Shown: in pieces, positions 1 to 6,278 of the stretch
Numbering within the stretch: position 1 is the first letter of the stretch
Layout: the number at the start of each line of letters is the position of its first letter
From: an uncultured Porphyromonadaceae bacterium
GTDB taxonomy: Bacteria > Bacteroidota > Bacteroidia > Bacteroidales > Muribaculaceae
DNA length: 7,255 nucleotides
NCBI GenBank assembly: GCA_900552325.1
Contig: URZG01000112.1
Location: 1-7,255 of the forward strand
Direction: 5' to 3'
Program-made: the position numbers and the translations under genes
Notes under the pieces: generated by a model
Seen by the model: only the letters and a program-made list of their open reading frames with translations
Told to the model about the DNA's origin: nothing
Databases searched by the model: none

Positions 1-312
1 ACACACTTTCAGTGGAAGGGACGGGCCGACAATGTAATTATATCGGGAGGCATTAAAATTTTCCCTGAGGAAATCGAACGGCAGCTTTCCGGTCAGCTTC
101 CATGGAATTTCTACTTTATCGGAGAACCCGATATCAAATGGGGGCAAAAACTCGTTATGAAAGTCGAATATTCATCAGCCGATTCGAAAACAATCGAATC
201 GAAGATACGCGATATTCTTGAATCCAGTCTGCCGCGATACCATCGGCCCAAGGAGATAATTTTCCTGAAGGAATTCCCGCGTACTGCCTCCGGAAAAATT
301 CTGCGGAGGTAA
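1..312 (+). CDS. menE: 3' end of acyl-adenylating enzyme, probably o-succinylbenzoate-CoA ligase (MenE), 5' truncated
   Basis: The last 103 codons of an AMP-binding (ANL superfamily) enzyme are open in frame 1 from the window edge and stop at TAA 310-312. Visible landmarks are the hinge motif GRADNVIISGG (visible residues 7-17), where the C-terminal subdomain swings between adenylation and thioesterification, then FPEEIE, and near the very end PRTASGKILRR, whose Lys in SGK is the family's catalytic lysine for adenylate formation. The protein ends two residues after this motif, as short MenE proteins often do. MenE makes o-succinylbenzoyl-CoA in the cytoplasm for menaquinone, the usual quinone of Bacteroidales. 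The family assignment is firm. The substrate is inferred from resemblance to Bacteroidales MenE, because the N-terminal substrate pocket and the upstream men genes lie outside the window. Another acyl-CoA ligase cannot be excluded. Confidence 0.75.
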   Translation, partial: THFQWKGRADNVIISGGIKIFPEEIERQLSGQLPWNFYFIGEPDIKWGQKLVMKVEYSSADSKTIESKIRDILESSLPRYHRPKEIIFLKEFPRTASGKILRR

Positions 313-429
313 TCGATCCAAATTATGGCGAAGTAAAGCATCCGTAGTTTTTTACGCATATATATAATTTTACATAACCCCCATTCTGTAACAATTCTTG
401 GTAATGAGAGAAACACTGCCCTGTTTACC

Positions 430-491
430 GAAATAGAAAACCGGGCACAGTAACGAATCGGTTAACGTTACTGTACCCGGTTTTCTATTTC
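430..491. terminator. Long bidirectional hairpin terminator between convergent menE and glnA
   Basis: The left arm 430-455 and right arm 466-491 are reverse complements over 26 bp with one mismatch (C446 opposite A475) and a 10-base loop, 456-465. The arms carry GAAAACCGGG and CCCGGTTTTC, so each strand reads a G+C-rich stem followed by a T-rich stretch (TTTTCTATTTC), as expected for an intrinsic terminator working both ways. It lies 118 bp past the menE stop and 9 bp past the glnA stop, exactly between converging genes. The T-tract is interrupted by C and A, so termination strength is not certain. Confidence 0.85.
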
Positions 492-500
492 AGATGGTTC

Positions 501-2012
501 TCAGCCGCAATGGAAAGAATCAGCAATGAGCTTTTTAAGCAGCACATTATCTTTTTTGAGGCGTGTACTGAGGTCTGCGTCATTGTGCGACCGGAGCATC
601 TTAATCTGGCCATTAATCATCATAGCAGAGAAAATGCCGTCCTTTTCGTAGAGACCGCGTTGCGCTTCAAGACGCGAGGCACTTTCAATGCATGATGCAG
701 GCAATGCCTCCAGATCTTCCATGTTGACATTCCCTTCGAGGAAAGTAGACCATGCGATCTGCTCGGCATCCGGCATGCGGAATCCCTGCAGACCGGCTGT
801 CACGATGGCAGCGAGATACGACGGGATATTGGCAGATCCGTCGCCTGATCGTATCTCTATAGTCTGACGCTGCGATGCATCCAATTCCCTGTTATCAGTC
901 GGAGGCAGTCCGTTGGCGATTGCGCTCATATCGGTAGTGGAGGTCCATCCGAGCGGAACACGTACCAGACCGGCACGATTGCGCATCCCCCAGCACACAG
1001 TCGTAGGCGCTTCCTGATGTGGCACCAGGCGCAGATAACTTGATGGGATGGTATTGCCGAATGCCGTTAGTGACGGAGCCATAACCATAAGGCCGGCGAT
1101 AAGTCGTCGAGCTTCCAGAGAGAGCTGCCTGTCTCCATCGAGCATTACGTTACGCCCGGTTTTATCTTTCAGCCGCATGTGGATATGCAGACCCGATCCG
1201 GCTTTCCCCTCGATAATTTTCGGAGAGAAAGTAACAATCAGATTTTCCTGAAGAGCGAGGTTACGTATTACCCACTTGGCGATCAGAAGCTGGTCGGAAG
1301 CCTTCCGGACAGGAACCGGAAGGAATTCTATCTCGTTTTGTTCATACGTCATGCCGTTTAATGTAAAACAGCCGACTTCTGAATGGCCGTACTTTATCTC
1401 ACCTCCGGTCGAGGCGATAGCACTCATGCATCTGGCTCTGAAATTCTCGAATTTAGCAAACGGCCCCGATTCATGGTAACCTTTCTGGTCAGCCACGGGA
1501 TACATCTCGGTACAAGGGGCTATCACATAATATTCCAGTTCTCCCATCGCCTCGAAATCAAGCGACGTCTCGGCTTTGAATATATCCGCGGCTTTGTGAA
1601 GGGCGTATTCAGGAGTACATTCCACCGGATTGCCGTCATTACCGAAGAAAGAGCACAGCATCACCAGAGTAGGCATCGGGGCAAACGGGCTGATGAATGC
1701 CGTTGAGAATCGCGGCAACACATAGAGATCGCTATTATGTGCGTCGATAAAGGGGAAAAGGCTCGAGCCGTCCACTCGCTCCCCGGACGTAAGGATTTCC
1801 CTCAGATATTCTTCCGAATTGATGACGAACTGGAGGGTTTTCAGGCGACCGTCGCCTCCCGGATACATGAAGTTCAGCATGCCGATTCCGTTCTCATTCA
1901 CATAGCGAACAATGTCATCGGCTGTAAAATCTTCCGGAGACTTTTTTAGAAAAGCCACCACCGGATTCCGTGAAGTAGAATAGTTCTTATCCATATAATA
2001 AAAGTGTTTCAT
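501..2012 (-). CDS. glnA: Glutamine synthetase, type I-like, 503 aa
   Basis: ATP-dependent ligation of ammonia to glutamate in the cytoplasm. The beta-grasp N-terminal domain includes DGSSLFPF (81-88), matching the DGSS ammonia-site loop. The catalytic domain keeps the usual ligands: ELE at 158-160, E212, E227, GSGLHIH with H276, SSYLRLV with R328, E334, N345-R346, and the IEIRSGDGSAN block with E387 and R389. By comparison with E. coli GlnA, the E212-E227 and R346-E387 spacings are about 7 and 23 residues longer, and the adenylylation-site motif NLYDLP is absent, so control by GlnE-type adenylylation is unlikely. It is longer than typical GSI (about 440-470 aa) and far shorter than GSIII (about 700 aa). 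ATG 2010-2012 is chosen. An in-frame ATG six codons later (1992-1994) is a possible alternative. It is transcribed alone from the promoter at 2069-2100, toward menE. Glutamine synthetase itself is the best call; a gamma-glutamyl-amine ligase of the same fold is a remote alternative. Confidence 0.9.
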   Translation of the reverse strand: MKHFYYMDKNYSTSRNPVVAFLKKSPEDFTADDIVRYVNENGIGMLNFMYPGGDGRLKTLQFVINSEEYLREILTSGERVDGSSLFPFIDAHNSDLYVLPRFSTAFISPFAPMPTLVMLCSFFGNDGNPVECTPEYALHKAADIFKAETSLDFEAMGELEYYVIAPCTEMYPVADQKGYHESGPFAKFENFRARCMSAIASTGGEIKYGHSEVGCFTLNGMTYEQNEIEFLPVPVRKASDQLLIAKWVIRNLALQENLIVTFSPKIIEGKAGSGLHIHMRLKDKTGRNVMLDGDRQLSLEARRLIAGLMVMAPSLTAFGNTIPSSYLRLVPHQEAPTTVCWGMRNRAGLVRVPLGWTSTTDMSAIANGLPPTDNRELDASQRQTIEIRSGDGSANIPSYLAAIVTAGLQGFRMPDAEQIAWSTFLEGNVNMEDLEALPASCIESASRLEAQRGLYEKDGIFSAMMINGQIKMLRSHNDADLSTRLKKDNVLLKKLIADSFHCG

Positions 2013-2048
2013 GGTCAGCTTCGCCTCCGGAGTATTCCGGGCTGATCC
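2013..2048 (-). promoter_or_regulatory. Leader hairpin of glnA reaching the start codon
   Basis: On the mRNA strand the last 36 leader bases can form GGATCAGC (2041-2048) pairing with GCTGACC (2013-2019), with one bulged A. Inside this, CCGGA pairs with TCCGG (2036-2040 with 2027-2031) around a 4-base loop. A 7-base one-sided bulge (2020-2026) lies on the 3' side. The outer stem ends at the base before the AUG, and the only Shine-Dalgarno-like stretch, GGAGG, is partly in the inner stem and partly in the bulge. The fold could therefore limit translation initiation. It does not resemble a riboswitch class that I recognise. The pairing is seen directly; the regulatory role is inference. Confidence 0.4.
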
Positions 2049-2068
2049 GACGAATATTCAAGGTTCCG

Positions 2069-2100
2069 CAAATATACTCTCTTGTCTTGTGATAAGCAAG
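2069..2100 (-). promoter_or_regulatory. Promoter of glnA, Bacteroides type
   Basis: On the - strand, TATATTTG (2069-2076) matches the Bacteroides -7 consensus TAnnTTTG exactly. CTTG (2097-2100) lies 20 bp upstream and matches the -33 TTTG at three of four bases. Transcription should start around 2062, giving a leader of about 50 bases that includes the start-codon hairpin. The stretch 2101-2164, between this promoter and the ndh stop, shows no convincing terminator, so some readthrough from ndh into glnA is possible. Confidence 0.75.
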
Positions 2101-2164
2101 TAATCTGCCGTAAAACACCTTTTTGATTGTTTGAGGTCGATTACCTGGCTCTCCCCTACTCTTT

Positions 2165-3481
2165 TTATGGCATATTGTCAGGCAGTGACGATGGCCGTAT
2201 GAGCAAACGGAGAGATGTGGAGTAATTGAAGTAGGCCCATATCCAGTTGATGACCACTGTAAGTTTGTTGCGGAAACCCAATATGGACACCAGATGAATG
2301 AACATCCAGGCCATCCAGGCGATGAATCCCGAAAACTCGATGTGTTTCAACTGTACGACCGCACGATTTCGACCTACTGTAGCCATGGAGCCTTTGTCTT
2401 TATATCTGAATGGTTTGATCCGGTTTCTGCTCATAAGATTATGAGCCACAAGTCTCCCCATCTGTATTGCCGGTTGCGCCAGTTGTGGATGTCCTTTAGG
2501 GAAATTCGGATCTATGTCGGGACCCTCCGTCATAAGCGCAATGTCACCGACGGCATATATCCCTTCTCCCAATGCGTTTGCCCGACAGAATCCGTCGACA
2601 ATAAGCCGTCCACCCTGCCCGATATACCGTTCCGGAGGGAGATCAGTTTTGAAATCGAATGAAGTGGCACGTACCCCGGCGGTCCATATCACGGTATCGC
2701 CATCCAGCCGGTCGCCGTCAGTCATGAAGACCGTATGCCCGTCATAATGGTCCACACTCGTTCCCAGACGGCATGTCACCATCAGTTGTTTGAGCTCACG
2801 CAGAGCGCTGGCCGAACTTTTCTCGCTCAAAGTGCGTAACAACCTGTCAGATCCTTCCACAAGGGTGATACTCATTTCTTGCGGATTTATTTCGGGATAT
2901 TCCCGAGGGAGCACATAACGTTTCATTTCACCAAGAGCCCCCGCGATCTCGACTCCTGTAGGTCCTCCTCCGATTACAATGAACGACAACAGTCGTTTTC
3001 TGATCTCCGGATCTGTTTCTATCGAAGCTTTTTCCATCCTGCACAGGATGTCGTTACGGCACTTAAGCGCCTCGGACGTGGATTTCAGGGTGTACACCTT
3101 CTCCTTTAGGCCGGGTATACGGAAGAAATTGTTGGTGGTTCCAGCGGCGATCACCAATATATCGTAGGGGATTTCCTCGAGATCGGTCGTTATTATCTTT
3201 TCCGCCGGGTCTATGGATATCACTTCCCCCATATTGAACTTCACACCGTTGCCACCACGCCGTAGTTTCCGGAGTTCCCGGCGGAGAGGAAAGCAGATGC
3301 TCGAGGCATCAAGGCCGGCCGATGCCACCTGATAGAACAGCGGCGGGAAAGAGTGATAATTGTTCCGGTCGATAATTGTAATGTCAAATTTTCTCGGATC
3401 AAGCTTTTTTACGAAGTTAAGCCCTGCGAATCCTCCGCCGATGACCACAACCTTTTTAAGTTTTCCCTCTTGTCTTTCCAT
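2165..3481 (-). CDS. ndh: Type II NADH:quinone oxidoreductase (NDH-2), 438 aa
   Basis: A single-subunit, non-proton-pumping enzyme that oxidises NADH and reduces menaquinone at the inner face of the cytoplasmic membrane. There are two Rossmann motifs, VVVIGGGFAG (11-20) for FAD and FIVIGGGPTGVEIAGAL (167-183) for NADH. These are followed by the FAD-contacting IYAVGDIA (308-315) and the quinone-site-like HPQLAQPAIQMG (331-342). The C-terminus, about 386-430, is rich in Trp, Phe and basic residues and forms the usual membrane anchor. Its length is normal for the family. The ATG at 3479-3481 is chosen because it sits 10 residues before the FAD strand; an in-frame TTG at 3497-3499 would add only six residues. 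It lies 64 bp after folC. No TAnnTTTG element is visible in that gap (3482-3545), so it may be read from the chrA-folC transcript. Upstream menE is a meaningful neighbour because menaquinone is the electron acceptor. Confidence 0.92.
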   Translation of the reverse strand: MERQEGKLKKVVVIGGGFAGLNFVKKLDPRKFDITIIDRNNYHSFPPLFYQVASAGLDASSICFPLRRELRKLRRGGNGVKFNMGEVISIDPAEKIITTDLEEIPYDILVIAAGTTNNFFRIPGLKEKVYTLKSTSEALKCRNDILCRMEKASIETDPEIRKRLLSFIVIGGGPTGVEIAGALGEMKRYVLPREYPEINPQEMSITLVEGSDRLLRTLSEKSSASALRELKQLMVTCRLGTSVDHYDGHTVFMTDGDRLDGDTVIWTAGVRATSFDFKTDLPPERYIGQGGRLIVDGFCRANALGEGIYAVGDIALMTEGPDIDPNFPKGHPQLAQPAIQMGRLVAHNLMSRNRIKPFRYKDKGSMATVGRNRAVVQLKHIEFSGFIAWMAWMFIHLVSILGFRNKLTVVINWIWAYFNYSTSLRLLIRPSSLPDNMP

Positions 3482-3545
3482 AATAACAGAATATCTCAAT
3501 GAATTAATCCGATATTATAACAGACGGAGGACCCAAAGGGTTGCT
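3482..3545 (-). other. Short folC-ndh gap without clear promoter or terminator
   Basis: The 64 bases between the folC stop and the ndh start hold ACCCTTTGGGT, a tiny inverted repeat, and a TATAAT-like word. They hold no TAnnTTTG element and no hairpin followed by a T-run. The gap is longer than the other junctions of this operon, so ndh is either the last gene of the chrA-folC transcript or has a weak promoter that cannot be recognised by eye. Confidence 0.5.
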
Positions 3546-4853
3546 TCATGAGCCGGTATGCTTCAGCGCGTCCGCGACCACGAACGTGCTCCCTCCGATA
3601 AATATCATCGGATTATCCTCGGCCATATCTGCCGCCATGCGCCGTGCTTTCTCGATGGCATCCCCTACTCCGCCGGGCACAGATATGCCTTTAAGTCCGA
3701 ATTTCGCACCTTCGGCCGCCAGGTCTTCGGCCGCCAGAGCACGGGGGACAGACGCCCGGGTAAACAGATATATGGCATCCGCAGGCATAAGAGGCAATAT
3801 ATGGCTGATATCCTTGTCGTTGACAAATCCCAATACCATTATGAGTTTCCCGGGATAAGAGCGAAGCCGTTCCGAGAGGATCCGCCATCCCCCTATATTG
3901 TGACCTGTATCACATATCGTGAGGGGATTTTCGGCGAGTTTCATCCACCGGCCTTTAAGCCCAGTGGCTGTCGTGACCGAGTCGAGCCCCTCATATACAT
4001 CTTTATGCGAGATAGAGGTAATACCCGACATCACCTCCAGAGCGGTGATCACCGTGCGTAGATTCTTCACCTGACAGTCGCCGGTGAGATCGTATTTAAT
4101 CTTTCCGAAGGGAGTGTCGTTTGCGACTAACCTTTTACCGTCGACAGTACGCACGGCGTTGAATTCCGGAAACCGTTCTTCGGCATATACTATGGGCGCG
4201 TGCCGTTCCTCAGCGGTTCGTGCAAAAACTTCTTTTATATCTCCTTCTGCCTCTCCGATCACGACAGGGATGCCGCATTTTATGATTCCGGCTTTTTCAG
4301 CAGCGATCTGTGTAAGAGTGTCGCCCAGTTGCGCCGTGTGATCTTTGGAGATATTGGTTATTACAGACACTACGGGCGTAATGATATTTGTAGAATCCAG
4401 TCTGCCTCCCAGACCGACTTCTATTACCGCGAAATCCGTACCACATTCGGCGAACCAGTTGAAAGCCATTACGGTGGTCAGTTCGAAGAAGGAGGGCCTG
4501 AGCCTCTCCACAAGTCCGCGTGCAATACATTCCTCTACAAACTCCACTACTTTCTCTTCAGGAATCATACTGCCGTTGATCCTTATCCTTTCACGGAAAT
4601 CAATCAGGTGCGGAGAGGTGAAAAGACCGGTCTTCTTCCCGGCGGCCTGAAGAACAGAAGCAATGGAATGTGAGGTTGACCCTTTCCCGTTCGTACCTCC
4701 TACATGTATGCATTTCAGTTTTTCCTGAGGGTTGCCGAAAGCTGCCGCCAGTTGCCGCACAGTGTCAAGACCCGGTTTATATGCCGCAGCTCCGATCTGC
4801 TGGAACTGAGGAGTCTGTGTATACAGAAATTCTACTGCCTGTGAATAATTCAT
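3546..4853 (-). CDS. folC: Bifunctional folylpolyglutamate synthase / dihydrofolate synthase, 435 aa
   Basis: A cytoplasmic Mur-ligase-family enzyme that joins glutamate to dihydropteroate and extends the gamma-glutamyl tail of folates, using ATP. Motifs in order are the P-loop HVGGTNGKGSTSH (50-62, Lys57), TSPHLIDFRERIRING (79-94), EVGLGGRLDSTN (145-156) with Mg-ligand Glu145, SKDHTAQLGDTL (169-180), AAEKAGIIK (184-192) containing the lysine that is carbamylated in FolC, LKGRWM (299-304), and DTGHN (315-319), a variant of the usual DGAHN. The C-terminal ligase domain ends with IFIGGSTFVVADAL. The length is normal. The start ATG lies only 2 bp after the TAA of the second CHR gene, which implies co-transcription and probably translational coupling. 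Whether both synthase activities are kept cannot be read from sequence, but it is the usual state in Bacteroidales. Confidence 0.93.
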   Translation of the reverse strand: MNYSQAVEFLYTQTPQFQQIGAAAYKPGLDTVRQLAAAFGNPQEKLKCIHVGGTNGKGSTSHSIASVLQAAGKKTGLFTSPHLIDFRERIRINGSMIPEEKVVEFVEECIARGLVERLRPSFFELTTVMAFNWFAECGTDFAVIEVGLGGRLDSTNIITPVVSVITNISKDHTAQLGDTLTQIAAEKAGIIKCGIPVVIGEAEGDIKEVFARTAEERHAPIVYAEERFPEFNAVRTVDGKRLVANDTPFGKIKYDLTGDCQVKNLRTVITALEVMSGITSISHKDVYEGLDSVTTATGLKGRWMKLAENPLTICDTGHNIGGWRILSERLRSYPGKLIMVLGFVNDKDISHILPLMPADAIYLFTRASVPRALAAEDLAAEGAKFGLKGISVPGGVGDAIEKARRMAADMAEDNPMIFIGGSTFVVADALKHTGS

Positions 4854-4855
4854 GG

Positions 4856-5425
4856 TTAGAAATAATATATAAGGAATCCGGCGACTCCTGATGCGATGAT
4901 CACGAGAATGGGATGTATCTTAGTAAACAATACGGTAGCCAGAGCCGCAGCTGCGATTATCACTGAAATCAGAATCTCGCCGCTCTCCGATCCGAAATTC
5001 TCGCCATTCATCAGCAGCAATGCCGCCGAGGCGATAAGACCGATCACCACCGGACGCAATCCTTTGAAAATACCGCGTATCGCCACACTTTCCTTATGTC
5101 TGCTGATGAAATGGCTTGTGTATGCCACAAGAAGAAACGAGGGAAGAACCACCACGAATGTGCATATAAGCGATCCCAATATCCCCCATATGGGTGAGTC
5201 GAATCCGGCCTGCATCGGGGCGGCGTATCCGATATATGTGGCGGAATTTATACCGATAGGTCCCGGAGTCATCTGGGATATTGCCACAATGTCGGTAAAC
5301 ATTTTCTCAGTGATCCATCCGGGCCCGACGATCTCGCGCTCGATAAGGGAAAGCATCGCATATCCCCCGCCAAAGCCGAAAAGACCTATTTTAAGATAAC
5401 TCCATATCAGTCTGAGATAAATCAT
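4856..5425 (-). CDS. chrA: CHR-family (chromate transporter type) short-chain protein, second of a pair, 189 aa
   Basis: One half of a heteromeric CHR-superfamily membrane transporter. Short-chain CHR proteins of about 190 residues are encoded as adjacent pairs, each like one half of full-length ChrA. The N-terminus has the hallmark LFGFGGGYAMLSLIERE (15-31), followed by GWITEKMFTDIVAISQMTPGPIGINSATYIGY read as two blocks (GWITEKMFTDIVAIS at 36-50 and QMTPGPIGINSATYIGY at 51-67), including the TPGP signature. Hydrophobic segments follow at about 78-103, 117-139, 150-168 and 172-188. The start overlaps the stop of the upstream partner (ATGA at 5422-5425) and is preceded by a strong GGAGG. Family members move chromate or sulfate-like anions in some bacteria, but for a gut Bacteroidales the real substrate is unknown. 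The family call is firm and the substrate is not. Confidence 0.88.
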   Translation of the reverse strand: MIYLRLIWSYLKIGLFGFGGGYAMLSLIEREIVGPGWITEKMFTDIVAISQMTPGPIGINSATYIGYAAPMQAGFDSPIWGILGSLICTFVVVLPSFLLVAYTSHFISRHKESVAIRGIFKGLRPVVIGLIASAALLLMNGENFGSESGEILISVIIAAAALATVLFTKIHPILVIIASGVAGFLIYYF

Positions 5426-6060
5426 AGTCCTTCCTCCTTTTCTTTTTTATCGAGACGGTCAATTCCCATGCGTCTCTCCTGTCGGCGCAGCCACAGCCAT
5501 CCGGCGACACCGCCGATGATTATATATAGGATAGGGTTGGATATTACCGGGAGTTTCGACCAGATTATCAATGCGACAAAAACCGGAATCCACACTGTTT
5601 TCCAGGTTATCCGGGCTGATTTGGCTGTGGTTATGACCGGGGCGATTATAAGAGCCACGACAGCCGGTCGTATTCCCCGGAATATCGAGGAAATAACCTT
5701 GTTGTTCTGAATAAGATCTGGAGTGAGAAACACTGCTATGGCAAGGATTATCAGGAAACACGGCATTATCGTGCCGAGAGCTGCCGCCACAGATCCACGC
5801 ATCCCGCGCAATCGGTCGCCCACAGCTACCGATATATTGACCGCAAGAATCCCCGGCAGCGACTGCGATACAGCCAGAAGATCAAGGAACTCTTCACGGG
5901 GAATCCACTTTTTTTTATCCACGACTTCACGTTCTATCAGTGAAATCATTGCCCATCCCCCTCCGAAAGTGAAGGCTCCGATCCTCATGAACGACATGAA
6001 AAGCTGAGAATAGATATTTCCTTCTTTTCGGCCGGGAGCTTTTTCTAATTTATCTTTCAT
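5422..6060 (-). CDS. chrA: CHR-family (chromate transporter type) short-chain protein, first of a pair, 212 aa
   Basis: The partner half of the CHR transporter and first gene of the - strand operon. It is paralogous to the next gene: GAFTFGGGWAMISLIEREVV (28-47) lines up with the partner's GLFGFGGGYAML block. Where the partner has SQMTPGPIGIN, this one has SQSLPGILAVN (65-75), so the TPGP signature is degenerate here. Hydrophobic segments lie at about 91-112, 127-145, 155-167 and 172-190. A basic C-terminal tail (LRRQERRMG) suggests a cytoplasmic end by the positive-inside rule. An extra hydrophilic N-terminus of about 18 residues (MKDKLEKAPGRKEG) accounts for part of its greater length. ATG 6058-6060 is chosen, the first ATG in frame after the divergent regulatory region. 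Paired halves probably insert in opposite orientation, as proposed for other short-chain CHR pairs. Substrate unknown. Confidence 0.88.
   Translation of the reverse strand: MKDKLEKAPGRKEGNIYSQLFMSFMRIGAFTFGGGWAMISLIEREVVDKKKWIPREEFLDLLAVSQSLPGILAVNISVAVGDRLRGMRGSVAAALGTIMPCFLIILAIAVFLTPDLIQNNKVISSIFRGIRPAVVALIIAPVITTAKSARITWKTVWIPVFVALIIWSKLPVISNPILYIIIGGVAGWLWLRRQERRMGIDRLDKKEKEEGL
5426..5440 (-). promoter_or_regulatory. Strong Shine-Dalgarno for the second CHR gene, inside the first
   Basis: The mRNA reads AAAGGAGGAAGGACTATGA, with GGAGG (5433-5437) 7 bases before the ATG and embedded in the last codons of the upstream gene, whose TGA overlaps that ATG. A clear Shine-Dalgarno is uncommon in Bacteroidota. 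Together with the ATGA overlap it supports translational coupling and roughly matched amounts of the two subunits. The coding bias of the Lys/Glu-rich tail (KKEKEEGL) produces part of this purine run, so some of it may be incidental. Confidence 0.6.
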
Positions 6061-6084
6061 TATCTTAACCTATACTAAAGCGTT

Positions 6085-6115
6085 GGACGTCACAGCCCGG
6101 TGTCGTCCGGCGTCC
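6085..6115 (-). promoter_or_regulatory. Possible leader hairpin of the CHR operon
   Basis: On the - strand GGACG (6111-6115) can pair with CGTCC (6085-6089). Inside, CCGG (6107-6110) pairs with CCGG (6097-6100) around a 6-base loop, leaving a 7-base one-sided bulge (6090-6096). The stems are short and G+C-rich, so this could be chance. It lies between the -7 element and the first CHR start codon. Confidence 0.25.
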
Positions 6116-6133
6116 TTTTCGGAAACACGGGTG

Positions 6134-6141
6134 CAAAGTTA
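6134..6141 (-). promoter_or_regulatory. -7 promoter element of the CHR-folC operon
   Basis: TAACTTTG on the - strand is a perfect TAnnTTTG, followed by C as in many Bacteroidota promoters. A TTTG (6158-6161) lies 16 bp upstream and an ATTG (6165-6168) 23 bp upstream. Neither has the usual spacing of about 19-20, so the -33 element is uncertain. The predicted start near 6127 gives a leader of about 65 bases. This is the only promoter-like site seen for the four-gene run. Confidence 0.55.
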
Positions 6142-6246
6142 ATCATTTATTTCTTTACAAAGTGCAATGGCGAAAAGATGATTGTAGCAATTAGTCGCGT
6201 ATTGTGATGGAAAAACGATATTAACACCTAAAAATGTTGGAAATAA

Positions 6247-6278
6247 TTTGTTAATTCAAGTCTGAAATGTTAATTTTG
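6247..6278 (+). promoter_or_regulatory. Promoter of rprX, Bacteroides type
   Basis: TTTG (6247-6250) is a perfect -33 element and TAATTTTG (6271-6278) a perfect -7 TAnnTTTG, 20 bp apart, the same spacing as in the glnA promoter of this window. Transcription should start near 6285, inside the first CAAGTGTTAAA repeat, giving a leader of about 85 bases before the ATG at 6370. Confidence 0.75.

Noticed and set aside
111..416. A 101-codon open frame on the - strand
   Set aside because: Most of it is antisense to the menE 3' end, whose product is recognisable. The remainder is A+T-rich spacer, and no promoter of the local type precedes it.
313..429. Possible small gene or RNA between menE and the hairpin
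   Set aside because: No open frame with coding character, no promoter and no structure beyond a 4-bp stem around a T-run (CGTA...TACG) was seen. It looks like 3' untranslated spacer.
2101..2164. Possible terminator after ndh (AGGT / ACCT and GTAATC / GATTAC inverted words)
   Set aside because: The stems are only 4-6 bp, with a loop too long in the second case, and neither is followed by a T-run in the direction of ndh transcription.
3482..3545. TATAAT-like word and TTTG before ndh as a promoter
   Set aside because: The word does not fit TAnnTTTG, and the TTTG has no partner at the right spacing. An E. coli-type -10 is not evidence for a promoter in Bacteroidota.
3558..4061. Open frames of up to 167 codons on the + strand inside folC and the CHR genes
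   Set aside because: All are antisense to well-recognised proteins and show no domain, ribosome site or promoter of their own.
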